A DNA stretch of 64,000 nucleotides from Ananas comosus (lineage: Eukaryota; Streptophyta; Magnoliopsida; Poales; Bromeliaceae): assembly GCF_001540865.1 (NCBI RefSeq), contig NC_033635.1:7031327-7095326 (forward strand), read 5' to 3'. The notes under the pieces are model-generated. The model worked only from the letters and a program-made list of their open reading frames with translations. It did no database searches and had not been told where the DNA came from. Of this stretch, positions 11,430-20,925 are shown piece by piece. The number at the start of each line of letters is the position of its first letter. The stretch's first letter is position 1. The position numbers and the translations under genes were made by a program.

Positions 11430-12339
11430 GGCCAATTTGCATAAAAAATTCACTTATTTTGGACTTTTGTAAAAACGGACCACCTTTTTCATTTTTGCAA
11501 ATTCGGTCCGAATTTTCAGCAAACTGACCAAAATACCCATATTATTTTTTCTCTTTCCTATTTCTCTCTCCTCTTCGTTTTTCTCGTTCTTTTTTTTTTT
11601 CTCTCGCCGAAAAAAGTAGTGAAGGTAGAGGCGGAGGCAGAAATGGTCCGTCTCGCCTCTCACCCTCATGCTCTCGCCCTTGCCCTTGCCCTCGCCCTCG
11701 CCCTCGCCCTCACCCACGCATCCCCCACCTTCCTTGCCTCCGATCCTGCCCAGGCCGTGCCACGACTTTTTTTTTTTTCTTTTCTTCTCCGACTCTCCTC
11801 CACCGTCTCCGACGACGACGTCTCTCTCGCCCTTCCCCGCACTTCTCGTCCCCGGCTCCGAGGCTGCAGCGCCGTAGTGACCTCCACGGTGTCGACGTCG
11901 GCGCCAGCGAAGATGCATGTCGTCGAAGGCGGCAGAGAAGGAGGGAGAAGGAGAGACGAGAAGGGCGGGAAAGGGCGAGAGAGACGTCGTCATCGGAGAC
12001 GGTGGAGGAGCGGCAGGATCGGAGGCAAGGAAGGTGGGGGATGCGTGGGCGAGGGCGAGGGCGAGGGCGAGGGCGAGGGCAAGGGTGAGGACGAGAGCAT
12101 GAGGGTGAGAGGTAAGGCGGACCATTTCCGCCTTCGCCTCTACCTTCACTACTTTTTTCGGCGAGAGAAAAAAAGAAAGAACGAGAGAAACGAAGAGGAG
12201 AGAGAAAGAGGAGAGAGAAAAAATAATATGGGTATTTTGGTCAGTTTGCTGAAAATTGGGACCGAATCTGCAAAAATGAAAAAGGTAGCCCGATTTTGCA
12301 AAAGCCCAAAATAAGTGGATTTTTTATGCAAATTGGCCC
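11430..12339. mobile_element. 910-bp foldback element with very long inverted arms
   Basis: The left end GGCCAATTTGCATAAAAAAT is mirrored at the right end (ATTTTTTATGCAAATTGGCC, 12320-12339 with one mismatch), and the similarity continues inward for roughly 400 bp to a short central spacer near 11855-11950. Each arm holds a GGTATTTTGGTCA block, an AG/CT-rich stretch and a six-base microsatellite, (GCCCTC)n near 11678-11712 and (GGGCGA)n near 12048-12085. Because the arms mirror each other, long similar reading frames appear on both strands (11619-12314 + and 11454-12149 -). These follow from the palindrome and low-complexity sequence and I do not call them genes. T-rich flanks obscure a target duplication. 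A Mutator-like or foldback origin is plausible. Confidence 0.8.
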
Positions 12340-13170
12340 TTTTTTATGACTTTTATTTTATCAGATGAAATGTTTATAAAATAAGATCTCATTTTTTTGA
12401 AAATGTAAAATACGATCAATATCTTTTAATCAAACTATTGCAATTGGATTTGTTTACATTGGTCGGTTCTAATTCAGCCCGATCTAAGAAGGCGAGATAT
12501 GTGTGGGAGAAGACGAGATACATGGAAGATCGAAAGTATCAAGAAAAGAAGATTCAAAAACACTAATAAATAATTAACTCGATCTGATTTTAATTTCTGA
12601 ATACGTTTTTCGCTGCCCTCCGATTCCAACTCAAACAATCATAAAACTATAATTCCTAAAAATTTTACTTTTTATTTTTTTACTTTTCATCTACCAAACA
12701 TGCCTTAAGTGAAAATGTTGCCCTAGCCAACTTTCATTGGCTCCTTTTATCCCACAACAAAAAAAAAAAAAAAATCTCCAATGAGTGGGAGAAGGATTGA
12801 TCCCATTTCCAGAAAAGGGAAGAGAAAGCAAAGTTCCCTCCCATGGTATTTTCCAATTTTGCCCCCAGCTAAAAGCATAACAAGGAAAGAGAGCTGTGTA
12901 AAGATCAGGGTCATAAAGGGTCAACAAGTGGAAATCTGACCTTGGGAATCCACAAACCCAACCCCTTACACCACACACAAACACAATATTTATATAAAAA
13001 AAGAAACAATTGTTGTTATTATTTACAATTTATTAATCTTATTCCTCTTCCTTTGAATCTTTTGGTTAAAAATTTACTAAGAACCCCTCAATTTCATAGA
13101 ATTTTGTAATGGGACCTTCAACAATATTATTTCTTTATTGGCATTTATATGAGTTATTCTAATTAGTTAA
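12340..13170. other. Intergenic, no gene seen
   Basis: AT-rich sequence with homopolymer runs and no supported coding region or RNA gene. Confidence 0.5.
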
Positions 13171-13427
13171 GGAGGTGTTTGGTTTCTGAAAAAATTTAAA
13201 AAATTATTTTTTAAAAAACTATTTGTAAAAATTATTATTTTTTACATTATTTATTTATTTGATAAAAACTCTAAAATAGAATACATTACTTTTTCATAAG
13301 ATCTAAACAATAAAGAAAAATAAAAAAAAAAAACTATATTTTCAAGAAATCAAACAGACAGAAAATATTTTTTCAGACAAACAACTATTTTCTTCGCTAT
13401 TTTTTTTTTGGAAAAACAAACACCGTC
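13171..13427. mobile_element. Tourist-like MITE
   Basis: The left end GGAGGTGTTTGGTTTCTG and the reversed right end GACGGTGTTTGTTTTTCC form a terminal inverted repeat, and TAA flanks both sides (13168-13170 and 13428-13430). A 3-bp TAA duplication with GG(N)GTGTTTGG-type ends is the classic pattern of PIF/Harbinger-derived Tourist MITEs. The 257-bp body is AT-rich and non-coding. Confidence 0.7.
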
Positions 13428-14717
13428 TAAGCTAATGTTTTTAATAACTTTGTTTGCTACCACTTATTAACTATTTCAATTTTATTTTAAAATTAATTAA
13501 ACTTATTAAATCTAACCAAAGTGTCTGTAGATTAAACAACAATTTTAATTTAATTGATTGATAGCACTCAAAAATTCAATTATAGCACTAAAAAAAACTA
13601 TGAAGCGAATAATTACTCTAAAAACTTAAGCCGTTAGCAAATAATAATTTAATATTTTATATTTAATATCGTCCCTTATATTCCCTTGAGATTGTAATAG
13701 GTCGGGGCTAATGCCACTCAAAGTTACAAACATTTATTTTCTCTAAAATTTAGCGTTCGTTCGTTTGGTACTGAGATTCATATAACATTAATAATATAAA
13801 ATAGAGTTAGGAAAAAAATATTGAGAAAAAAATGCTTCAATATTTTTTTTTAGTGAGAGGGTATGAAATGTATCATAACCAACTTATTGCGCTGTGCAAA
13901 ATCACAGTATTACAGATGAAAATAAATACTGTAAAATTACACCACTAAATTAAAGAGGGGGAATTTCAGAACGGGCTACAATCGACGGATCTTCGTACAT
14001 TTGTTCTAAATCTTTTCTACACCTCTTCTTCATCTTCCATTTGTATACCTTACTTTGTGCCAAAAAAAAAAAAAAAAAAAAAAAAAGTTGCTTCTCCTCA
14101 ATAGAGTCCATTAAATGCACACGCAAAATCCGCTTGGTGAATAAGCTATTACAAGGAGCTTCTTTTGGCTTTTGCACCACGCAGAGTTAGCTTAAGCCCT
14201 AAGTCTTTTACTTACATACATATCTCGTGAGGACTAAATAATAAATAAATAAAAGATGTGGGGCGCTTAAAAATTTGTAACCGCCGCAAAGAAGGGTCCC
14301 CAAAGAAACCGCTATTAAAAGAGTCGGTTCATGGGGAGGGGTGGTTGGCGTGAAATGACAGTTTTGCCCCTTACGTGGCCGCCACATGCAATGTGAAATG
14401 ACCAAAATGGCCTTGTGGGATTATACTTGTAGATAATGTAAAGTAATAAAATGTCTAGAGAGAGGTGCTCTTTAATTTGTTTTGATGATCTAATGCGCAA
14501 TTTATGGTAAAATTTAAAAAAATATAAATGTGTGTTTAGGTTCTTTAGTGATGGTTAATTTATTAGTTAAACTTTCTCTTTCTTAATCTAATAATTTAAT
14601 TAGGATATAAGCAAGTGTGGATTGCAATTACTAACTAATTATTTAAAAAATATGTGCTAATAAGAAGGACGCGCTCATCGCACTTAAGAGTCCAACTACA
14701 ATACTTATATATATATA
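13428..14717. other. Intergenic, no gene seen
   Basis: AT-rich with an A-run at about 14061-14086. A ~60-bp segment at 14648-14708 is repeated in diverged form at 15247-15305. No coding region is supported. Confidence 0.5.
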
Positions 14718-14945
14718 GAGTACGGCTGGGATACTATTGATAGCACCAAGCGTTTGGTGCTATCAAGTTTTCTGCTGTTAAATTTAATCTTTTGATTATT
14801 TTCATCCGTTAGATTATACTATTAAACCAATAACGTACTCAATCCTAGAGGGCCCACACATCCTAATCGTACATTTTTTCATCCGAGAGTCAAAAATCTA
14901 ATAGCACCAATAACGTGGTGTTATTGATAATATTACAACCTAGTT
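14718..14945. mobile_element. Hairpin-ended MITE, copy C1
   Basis: It is flanked by TA runs on both sides. Just inside the left end is a perfect 13-bp stem with a 4-nt loop: TTGATAGCACCAA, loop GCGT, TTGGTGCTATCAA (14737-14766). Near the right end a second hairpin uses the same word with one mismatch (AATAGCACCA/TGGTGTTATT, about 14899-14925). The interior carries 'cgttagattatactatt' and 'cctagagggcccacac...cctaa' motifs shared with copies C3, C5 and C6. The body is non-coding. Confidence 0.75.
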
Positions 14946-16140
14946 ATATATATATATATAAAAATATAATATGTTTCGATTTGACTTAATCCACATGTAC
15001 ATTGGATCTACTATTGAATCTCCTACAATTAGATTTATAGCGGGCAGTAGTCTTAGTAAATTAGATTCAACCGAACTAATTTTATTAGTTTCCTGGTCTT
15101 GTCACAGGACAAAAAGTTAGGCCTATTTCAAACAGCATTCCCTCTTCGAAATATCTACACCATTAATACAGCATGTGAAAATCGAATCCATACCACTAGC
15201 TCTAATATCACTTATGGATATCGTAAGTACTAACCAACTATACTAAAAATATATGCTAATAGAAAGGGCGCACCTATTATGCTTAAGGGCTTAGTTACAG
15301 CGTTTACGAATTTCGATCTAACTCAACTTACAAAGACGTTGGTCTATTGTTGGATTTTTCACCACATTAGGTTTATTACATACTGCAAAAGTTGGATTTT
15401 GTACCTTTATTATATTTTTTGGATTTATTAATTATCAGGTGTAGTAAAAGAAAGAAAGCAGAGGTAGCACCAATGAGACAGAAAACATTAAAATGGGTGT
15501 ATTGCATTATTTAGTCATGGAAGTTTAAGACAATGTTTATTTAGATTACAAGAGTTCAATTTACTTTACTTGGGACACTGAACTTCAATTTCTTTTTATA
15601 CTGTGTCACTTTCTTAATTAGCTCCATATAAATTTTCAAATAAAGCAACAAAATTATAGCTAATGCAATTACCATTTATATATATCACTACTATATAATT
15701 TATCTCAATGAGACGATATATGTAGCTACTAATTTAGTTATCAAATTATTTTTTGGATGCAATGTAATAATTAAACTATTTTTTTATGATGATTTGATAG
15801 CTTGAACCAACCAACAATTATTGCCACATTATTTTGAATTGTCAGATTTTTTTATTTCGAAAATAAATAGAAAGTTTGAGTACCAGTGACAAAATTGAAC
15901 TTGCAAATCAAACTAAATTCAGTGGCAAAATTTAAATTTCATTGTAAGTTAAGCAACATATATGATATAAACTGTCCAAATAAAATAAAATACAAATTCT
16001 CCTCTGAAATTTTATTTGAAAAATATTATTTTTGAAAAATTTAGATATCTTCTAACTTGTTCACGAAATTTCTTATCCCCCAATCAACCTGTGGAGTCAA
16101 ACATCATCCTTTCCCTCATTAAATAATAATATTAAATAGA
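14946..16140. other. Intergenic, upstream of the SRO gene
   Basis: AT-rich, no coding region supported. It contains the second copy of a ~60-bp repeat (15247-15305). Confidence 0.5.
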
Positions 16141-16144
16141 GATG

Positions 16145-16375
16145 CACACGTGTCACAATATCAGCCGTCCATACGATTTAAGAATTTAATTTCGAAACGT
16201 AACGCACATTCAAAGTCAAAACCAATTTTAATTGCCACCCAAGAAACGTACAAACGCGAGGGCAATTTCGTAAATTCAACAAGTATCCCCCGCCGGGGCA
16301 TTTTCGTAATTTTACCCCGTGCACCGACCTTGTCCTTAGAAAGGGTCGGTTCACGGTGTCAAACTATAAATGCGC
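16145..16375 (+). promoter_or_regulatory. Proximal promoter of the SRO gene: ABRE/G-box, paired DRE cores, TATA box
   Basis: CACACGTGTCAC near 16145-16156 contains a palindromic CACGTG (G-box/ABRE core). ACCGACC at 16323-16329 and GGTCGGT at 16344-16350 form a perfect inverted pair holding two opposite-facing DRE/CRT cores (ACCGAC) with a 14-nt spacer. A TATA-like CTATAAAT lies at 16364-16371, about 110 bp before the chosen start codon. ABRE and DRE are the known targets of bZIP/ABF and DREB/CBF stress regulators. Their use here is an inference. Confidence 0.55.
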
Positions 16376-16479
16376 GAAAAATTCAAAAGCGCTTCTCCTA
16401 CTAGCCGTTTACTTTGAATGCGTCCCCATTGCGCATAAATCCCCTGTTCTCTCGTCCCCTTCCGCAAAACCCTAGCGCC

Positions 16480-18923
16480 ATGAATCCAATTCGAGCCGAG
16501 CTTCGCATGTCCGCGGCGGGGGAAGCGGCTCCGACGACCGAGTCCGCGGCGGAGATCGCCCCGATGCTGTTGCGGACTCGGAGCTCAGCGGTGGGCGCCA
16601 AAGATCGCGCCTTTGAGGTGCCCCTCGCCCCCGGATCGGATCTTGCTTCTGGGTTCTCGTCGTTGAGCGATTTGGTTCGGGGATTTAGGGTTTTCAGGCG
16701 GAGCGCCGCCCCCGCGAGGTTCCTCTGCTTCTCCGGCGGCGGGTGGGTCGACATCGCCCGCCATGTGTTCGACGTATTGCGTCAGGGGTTTGTTCGCGGG
16801 AGAACGTCGGTCGAAGCTTCGGTTGATGGGAAGCTGTGTGTGTTCGATTTCCTCAGGATGGTTCGGGTCGAATTGGAGACCGGTGAGGCGAATTCGATCG
16901 CGTGGATTGATGTTGACGGGAAGTGCTTCTTCCCGAGGACGGTGTTGGATGATCAGCGGAAAGATGCCTCCTTTCCCAAGCTAGAGATTGCAATAAGAAT
17001 CGCCGGTGATTCTTCATCGTCGTCGTCGGATTGTAATTCCAAGAAGAAGCGAGATTTTGCAGCGAATTCCACTCAAGAATGGTCCGACGAGAGTCCCGAG
17101 GCGTCCGCCATGCTTACCTCAGAAAGAGTAACAAGATGGACCAATTTGGAAGCTCTTGATGGTGGGGATAGATACTACAAGGTTGTGGAGAAACTGTTTC
17201 TCGCCGGGATGCGGAGACACGCGCCGAACACCGTCGTGACGTCGATACGGAAATGCTCACATGCCAGCCGCTCGACAAATTGCCGATTGAGAGCCTTTCA
17301 GTTGCAGACGCAGATGATGGGGGCTGTGAGGGGTGATGGCAATGTGAAGTTTGGGTGGTTCGGCGGGTCCGCGAGTGATGTGGCCGCTATCGCGGCTCAC
17401 GGGTTCGGAAAGCCAAACAATGGTTCACTCGGCCCCGAGGCCCATGGGGTTGGTGTCCACCTAACGCCACCGCATTCTCCGTATCGGAGGTAAGATGTTT
17501 CATAGTTCGTAGAGATAGTCCTTTGACTTTTGATGAATTGTAATTTGGGCTCTAAATTTTTCGGTTTAATGGATTAGTTCTCGACTTTTATGTAGGAATA
17601 TGAAATTGCGAGGCAAGATGCTTCATAGTTCATAGAGAGAATCCCTGGACTTCTGATGAATTGTGATTTGGGGCTCTAAATTTTTTGTTTGAACGGATTA
17701 GTTCTCGACTTCTATGTAGGAATACAAAATTGCGACTAAAAGATTTATGATTTTACTCATGATTTTTTAGATGGTGATTCACTTCTGTGATAATCAAATT
17801 TCTTGTTACTGAAAAAATGCACCTATTGCTAATATCGCAAAAATCAGATACTAGTATTAACTGATAGTGAAAAAATTATTGAAGTTTAGGATTATTAGTA
17901 CCTATAACCATCTATAACCATCTAGCAAGATCAATTTTTGATCACTCTCTTGTTTGCTTTCAGCGCCTTGTTATCAGAAGCTGACGAGAAAGGCGAGCAG
18001 CACATCGTGCTGTGCCGTGTCCTTATGGGGAGAACCGAGCAAGTTTCAGAAGGTTCGTCGCAGTTCCATCCTAGCAGCGACGAGTACGATAGCGGGGTCG
18101 ACGACCTTAAAAACCCTAGATGGTATATTGTTTGGAGCACTCACATGAACACTCACATACTCCCTGAGTATGTTGTGACCTATAGGTCATCAAACAAACA
18201 ACAAAGTATGTTCTCAATCTTCTCTTTTTTTCACTACAGGAAAACATATTAAAAAAAAGTTGTTAGATGTTCTCTGTTTTTGGTTGTGATGTACTGTTTG
18301 AATTTGTAGGTTCACAGAGGATAGCAACTACTGAGAGAAAACCTCTTGTGGTTGGTCTTTGCTTCCCTAAGCTATTTTCAGAGATTGGGAGTATTCTTCC
18401 ATCATCAGGAGCACAAAATTTAGAGATTTGGTACAAGGATTTCAAGGTAAATTATAAATGCTAACTCGACACTTCATCCCCAACATCTGTTCAAGGCTCT
18501 ATATATTTGCCTGGCTGGTGCTTTTGTGAAGATGTTGCTCGAGTATAACTCTTTGAAGAAGCATGAATGTTTTTTGTTACACGTGTTAAAGTATCCTATA
18601 CAACTACTCATTGCAGAAGAAGCAAAAGCTTTAAATTGGTGTATTTGCTCATTGTGATTGAAAGCTTATCTTTAGCTACTCGCAACAAGACACTTGGAAC
18701 CTTCTTCTTTTTTTTTTAACTTGTTAACAAAAAGACCAGTTTCTTTAAGCTTCTGCTTTTGGAGTAGACAATCTGTTCCAGAAATCAGAATTTTTAAGTC
18801 TCAAACATATACTTGTAACTGCAGGAAGGGAAGATGAGGAAGGACGTGTTCATCAAATCCTTGAGGGCCCTCGTCGGCGACAAAGCATTAGCTTCATTAA
18901 TCAAGAAAATTCGGGGATACTAA
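16480..18923 (+). CDS. RCD1/SRO1: RCD1/SRO-family protein (WWE-like, PARP-like, RST), 495 aa in four exons
   Basis: Exons are 16480-17489, 17964-18205, 18310-18446 and 18825-18923. All introns are GT-AG, the phases agree and the final codon is TAA. A WWE-like region spans about residues 75-150 (GGGWVDI, DFLRMVRVELETG, IAWIDVDGKCFFP). A PARP-like region spans about 235-413, crossing the exon 1/2 join (HLTPPHSPYR into ALLSEADE, then VLCRVLMG, PEYVVTY). An RST domain fills exons 3-4 (GLCFPKLFSEIGSIL, RKDVFIKSLRALVGD). In this family the PARP fold is generally enzymatically degenerate and the RST domain binds transcription factors such as DREB2A, placing the proteins in stress and redox signalling in the nucleus. 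I chose ATG 16480, in a GCGCCATGA context after a CCTAG leader; an in-frame ATG at 16510 is an alternative. It is shorter than Arabidopsis RCD1 (about 590 aa). Confidence 0.9.
17490..17735 (+). repeat. 123-bp tandem duplication in SRO intron 1 that includes the splice donor
   Basis: Copy 1 starts at the donor itself (GGAG|GTAAGATG, 17490). Copy 2 starts at 17613 (CGAG|GCAAGATG). Both continue with CTTCATAGTT-type and GATTAGTTCTCGACTT motifs. The second copy therefore carries a ready-made GC-AG-type donor. Confidence 0.8.
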
Positions 18924-20296
18924 CGAATATCTGTTCGAAGGTGATGCTGTGATTGCTGTCGCTTCATTGCACAAGCGGACAGAAAATTATATGTGAATCT
19001 ATTATCTTCTTCTTGGGGTGTCGTTGTTTTCCTTATGAAAAAAGGACAAGTGATCTTCACTTGGATGAAATCCAGAAATTTTGAGTTTCAGCGAATCAAT
19101 TGTCCCTTCTACATCCCTGATAGAAGGGTGCAAGAATTACAATTACAAGTAGTTGAACTTTATACAATGTAAGAAGTGATGTTGTATTACAAACGCAGCA
19201 AATTGTAACTCATGGCCATTTTGTTGGTTCCATAAATGGATTTATACGTCGAACAACTCGAGTCGCATTTAGTTTGCATTTGAGCCAACTGAGAGAGCTG
19301 TTCATCTTCCAAAAGCTCACAGGGTTAAAAAGTAGGGTGCTGGTGATAGCTGCATCTTTGCTTAAACCATGCAGAGAATTTGGCTTTGAATAGTGTTTGG
19401 CGACAGTGAACTACGACAATGAGATGGATGATCTATTACAGGTAAATTGAAATGGTTACACACAAGTGGTACCGACTCGTAAAGTGGATTAATATCCCTG
19501 TGAGGAATCATTTCTCCAATTGACTAGTTGGACCATTAAGCATAAGTTGTGCTGTTGATTACTGTGAGCATTATTGTAAGTGAGATTCCAACACTACTGC
19601 AATGCTGGGAGAATAGATTCAGCAATTTGAAACCACTCAGATTATTCTTTGTGGAGCTGAGCAGTGTTAAAGCAAGCATAAGAATCTGTTGAAGCTTGAT
19701 GATGCAGCAAAAGTTATCTCCAAAAGAATAAAGCTGAGAGTTGTTGAGATTTGAGTGGCAGGACATGAATCACCTTATTCAGCAATTATGTGTAGTAGTA
19801 ATCTTCATGCATACATGTGTTTAGCTATGAGATTGTCACATATGGATATTTCTTGAATAATGTAGTGAAGTAAATGGAACTTCAACTAAAAGCTTGAAGA
19901 TGCAATTAAAATTCCATTTTACGACGTGTTTAGCTTGCATAGTACTTCTATCGAACAACAGCGGGTGAAAAGTATCTAGCGATATGCTTCTCAGTTATAT
20001 AGTCATGCAACTGTATTTCCTCGTAACTGCTTAGATCTGGTCGAGACCATGTTATTATGCGGCGATTCTAAATCCAAAGTTCTCTCAAATTTCTGAAATT
20101 TTGCACCTGAACTTAGAAACTCCAAAAAAAAAAAAAAAAAAAAAAACAGAAATTGAAGAAGTTAGGCCTCTTTTGGATGCTACCTTTTTTTTCCTTTTTT
20201 CTTTTTTCCTTTCATGTTCTTGTTGTTTTACTAAAGTTATCTATAAGATATTATCCAAAAATGTAAGTTTTGATAGTAAACATTTTTTGTACGTTA
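18924..20296. other. SRO 3' flank and intergenic, no gene seen
   Basis: The first few hundred bases are likely 3' UTR of the SRO gene, but no clear polyadenylation signal can be singled out. The rest is AT-rich with an A-run at about 20124-20146. No other gene is supported. Confidence 0.5.
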
Positions 20297-20301
20297 CTAA
20301 T

Positions 20302-20742
20302 TGAAAGAGGCAACTCTATCTCTCTTTAATAGAACATTCTAGAATGCTCTATCCCTTTCCAATTCTCTACTAGCTAATGGAGCACTCTAGAAAACTCTAG
20401 GAACAAAGTGCTCCCTACTTGCTAATAGAGCACTTTAGTGAGTTCTAGAAGTAAGTACTCTAGAATATTCTAGAGTACTCATGTATGTAGGTTGGAGCCT
20501 ATAAATAGGTGTGAGGCCTCCACACCAAGTGTGCAAGAGTGTGAGAGTGAAGAGTGTGAGTGAGGTAGTAGTGAAGAAAGGGTGTGAGTGGTGGTGTGAG
20601 GTAAGGAAGTTTTGTGAGGTGTAGTGTTAGTAGTGAAGTAGTGTGTGAGGTTTGTAGTCTTTTGGGTGTATGTGAATGAGAGTTATTTTGTGTGTATAAT
20701 AAAGAGAGTTTTATTATTAGTCTCGTACGCCAATACTCTACA
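20302..20742 (+). repeat. 5' LTR of the copia element (441 bp)
   Basis: It begins TGAAAGAGGC and ends CTCTACA. It carries repeated CTCTAGAA/TCTAGAGT motifs (inverted TCTAGA cores), a TATAAATA box near 20500 and repeated AGTGTGAG-type sequence downstream of it, consistent with U3 then R. It matches the 3' LTR over its whole length. Confidence 0.95.
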
Positions 20743-20745
20743 ATT

Positions 20746-20758
20746 TGGTATCAAAGCC
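20746..20758 (+). other. Primer-binding site of the copia element
   Basis: TGGTATCAAAGCC differs at one base from the usual initiator tRNA-Met complement (TGGTATCAGAGCC) and lies three bases after the LTR. Confidence 0.85.
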
Positions 20759-20925
20759 AGATTGTGGAAAATATTCTGCTAGTTAAGTCTGTGATATTCT
20801 GCCAGTCCAGGCAGTTAAATACCGATATAAGCAGAGATTCTGCTGGTGCACAGTCTGGGACTGTGAAGTTGGTTGGTCTGGGACGAGACTTACTTGGTTG
20901 ACTGCTGGGCAATCACCAAGTCACT

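Noticed and set aside
11454..12314. Long reading frames on both strands with Ala/Leu-rich or Arg/Gly-rich proteins
   Set aside because: They follow from the inverted repeat and hexanucleotide tracts; composition is low-complexity and no domain is recognisable.
18231..18250. CACTACAGGAAAAC in SRO intron 2 as a CACTA transposon end
   Set aside because: No sub-terminal repeats or opposite end nearby; likely chance.
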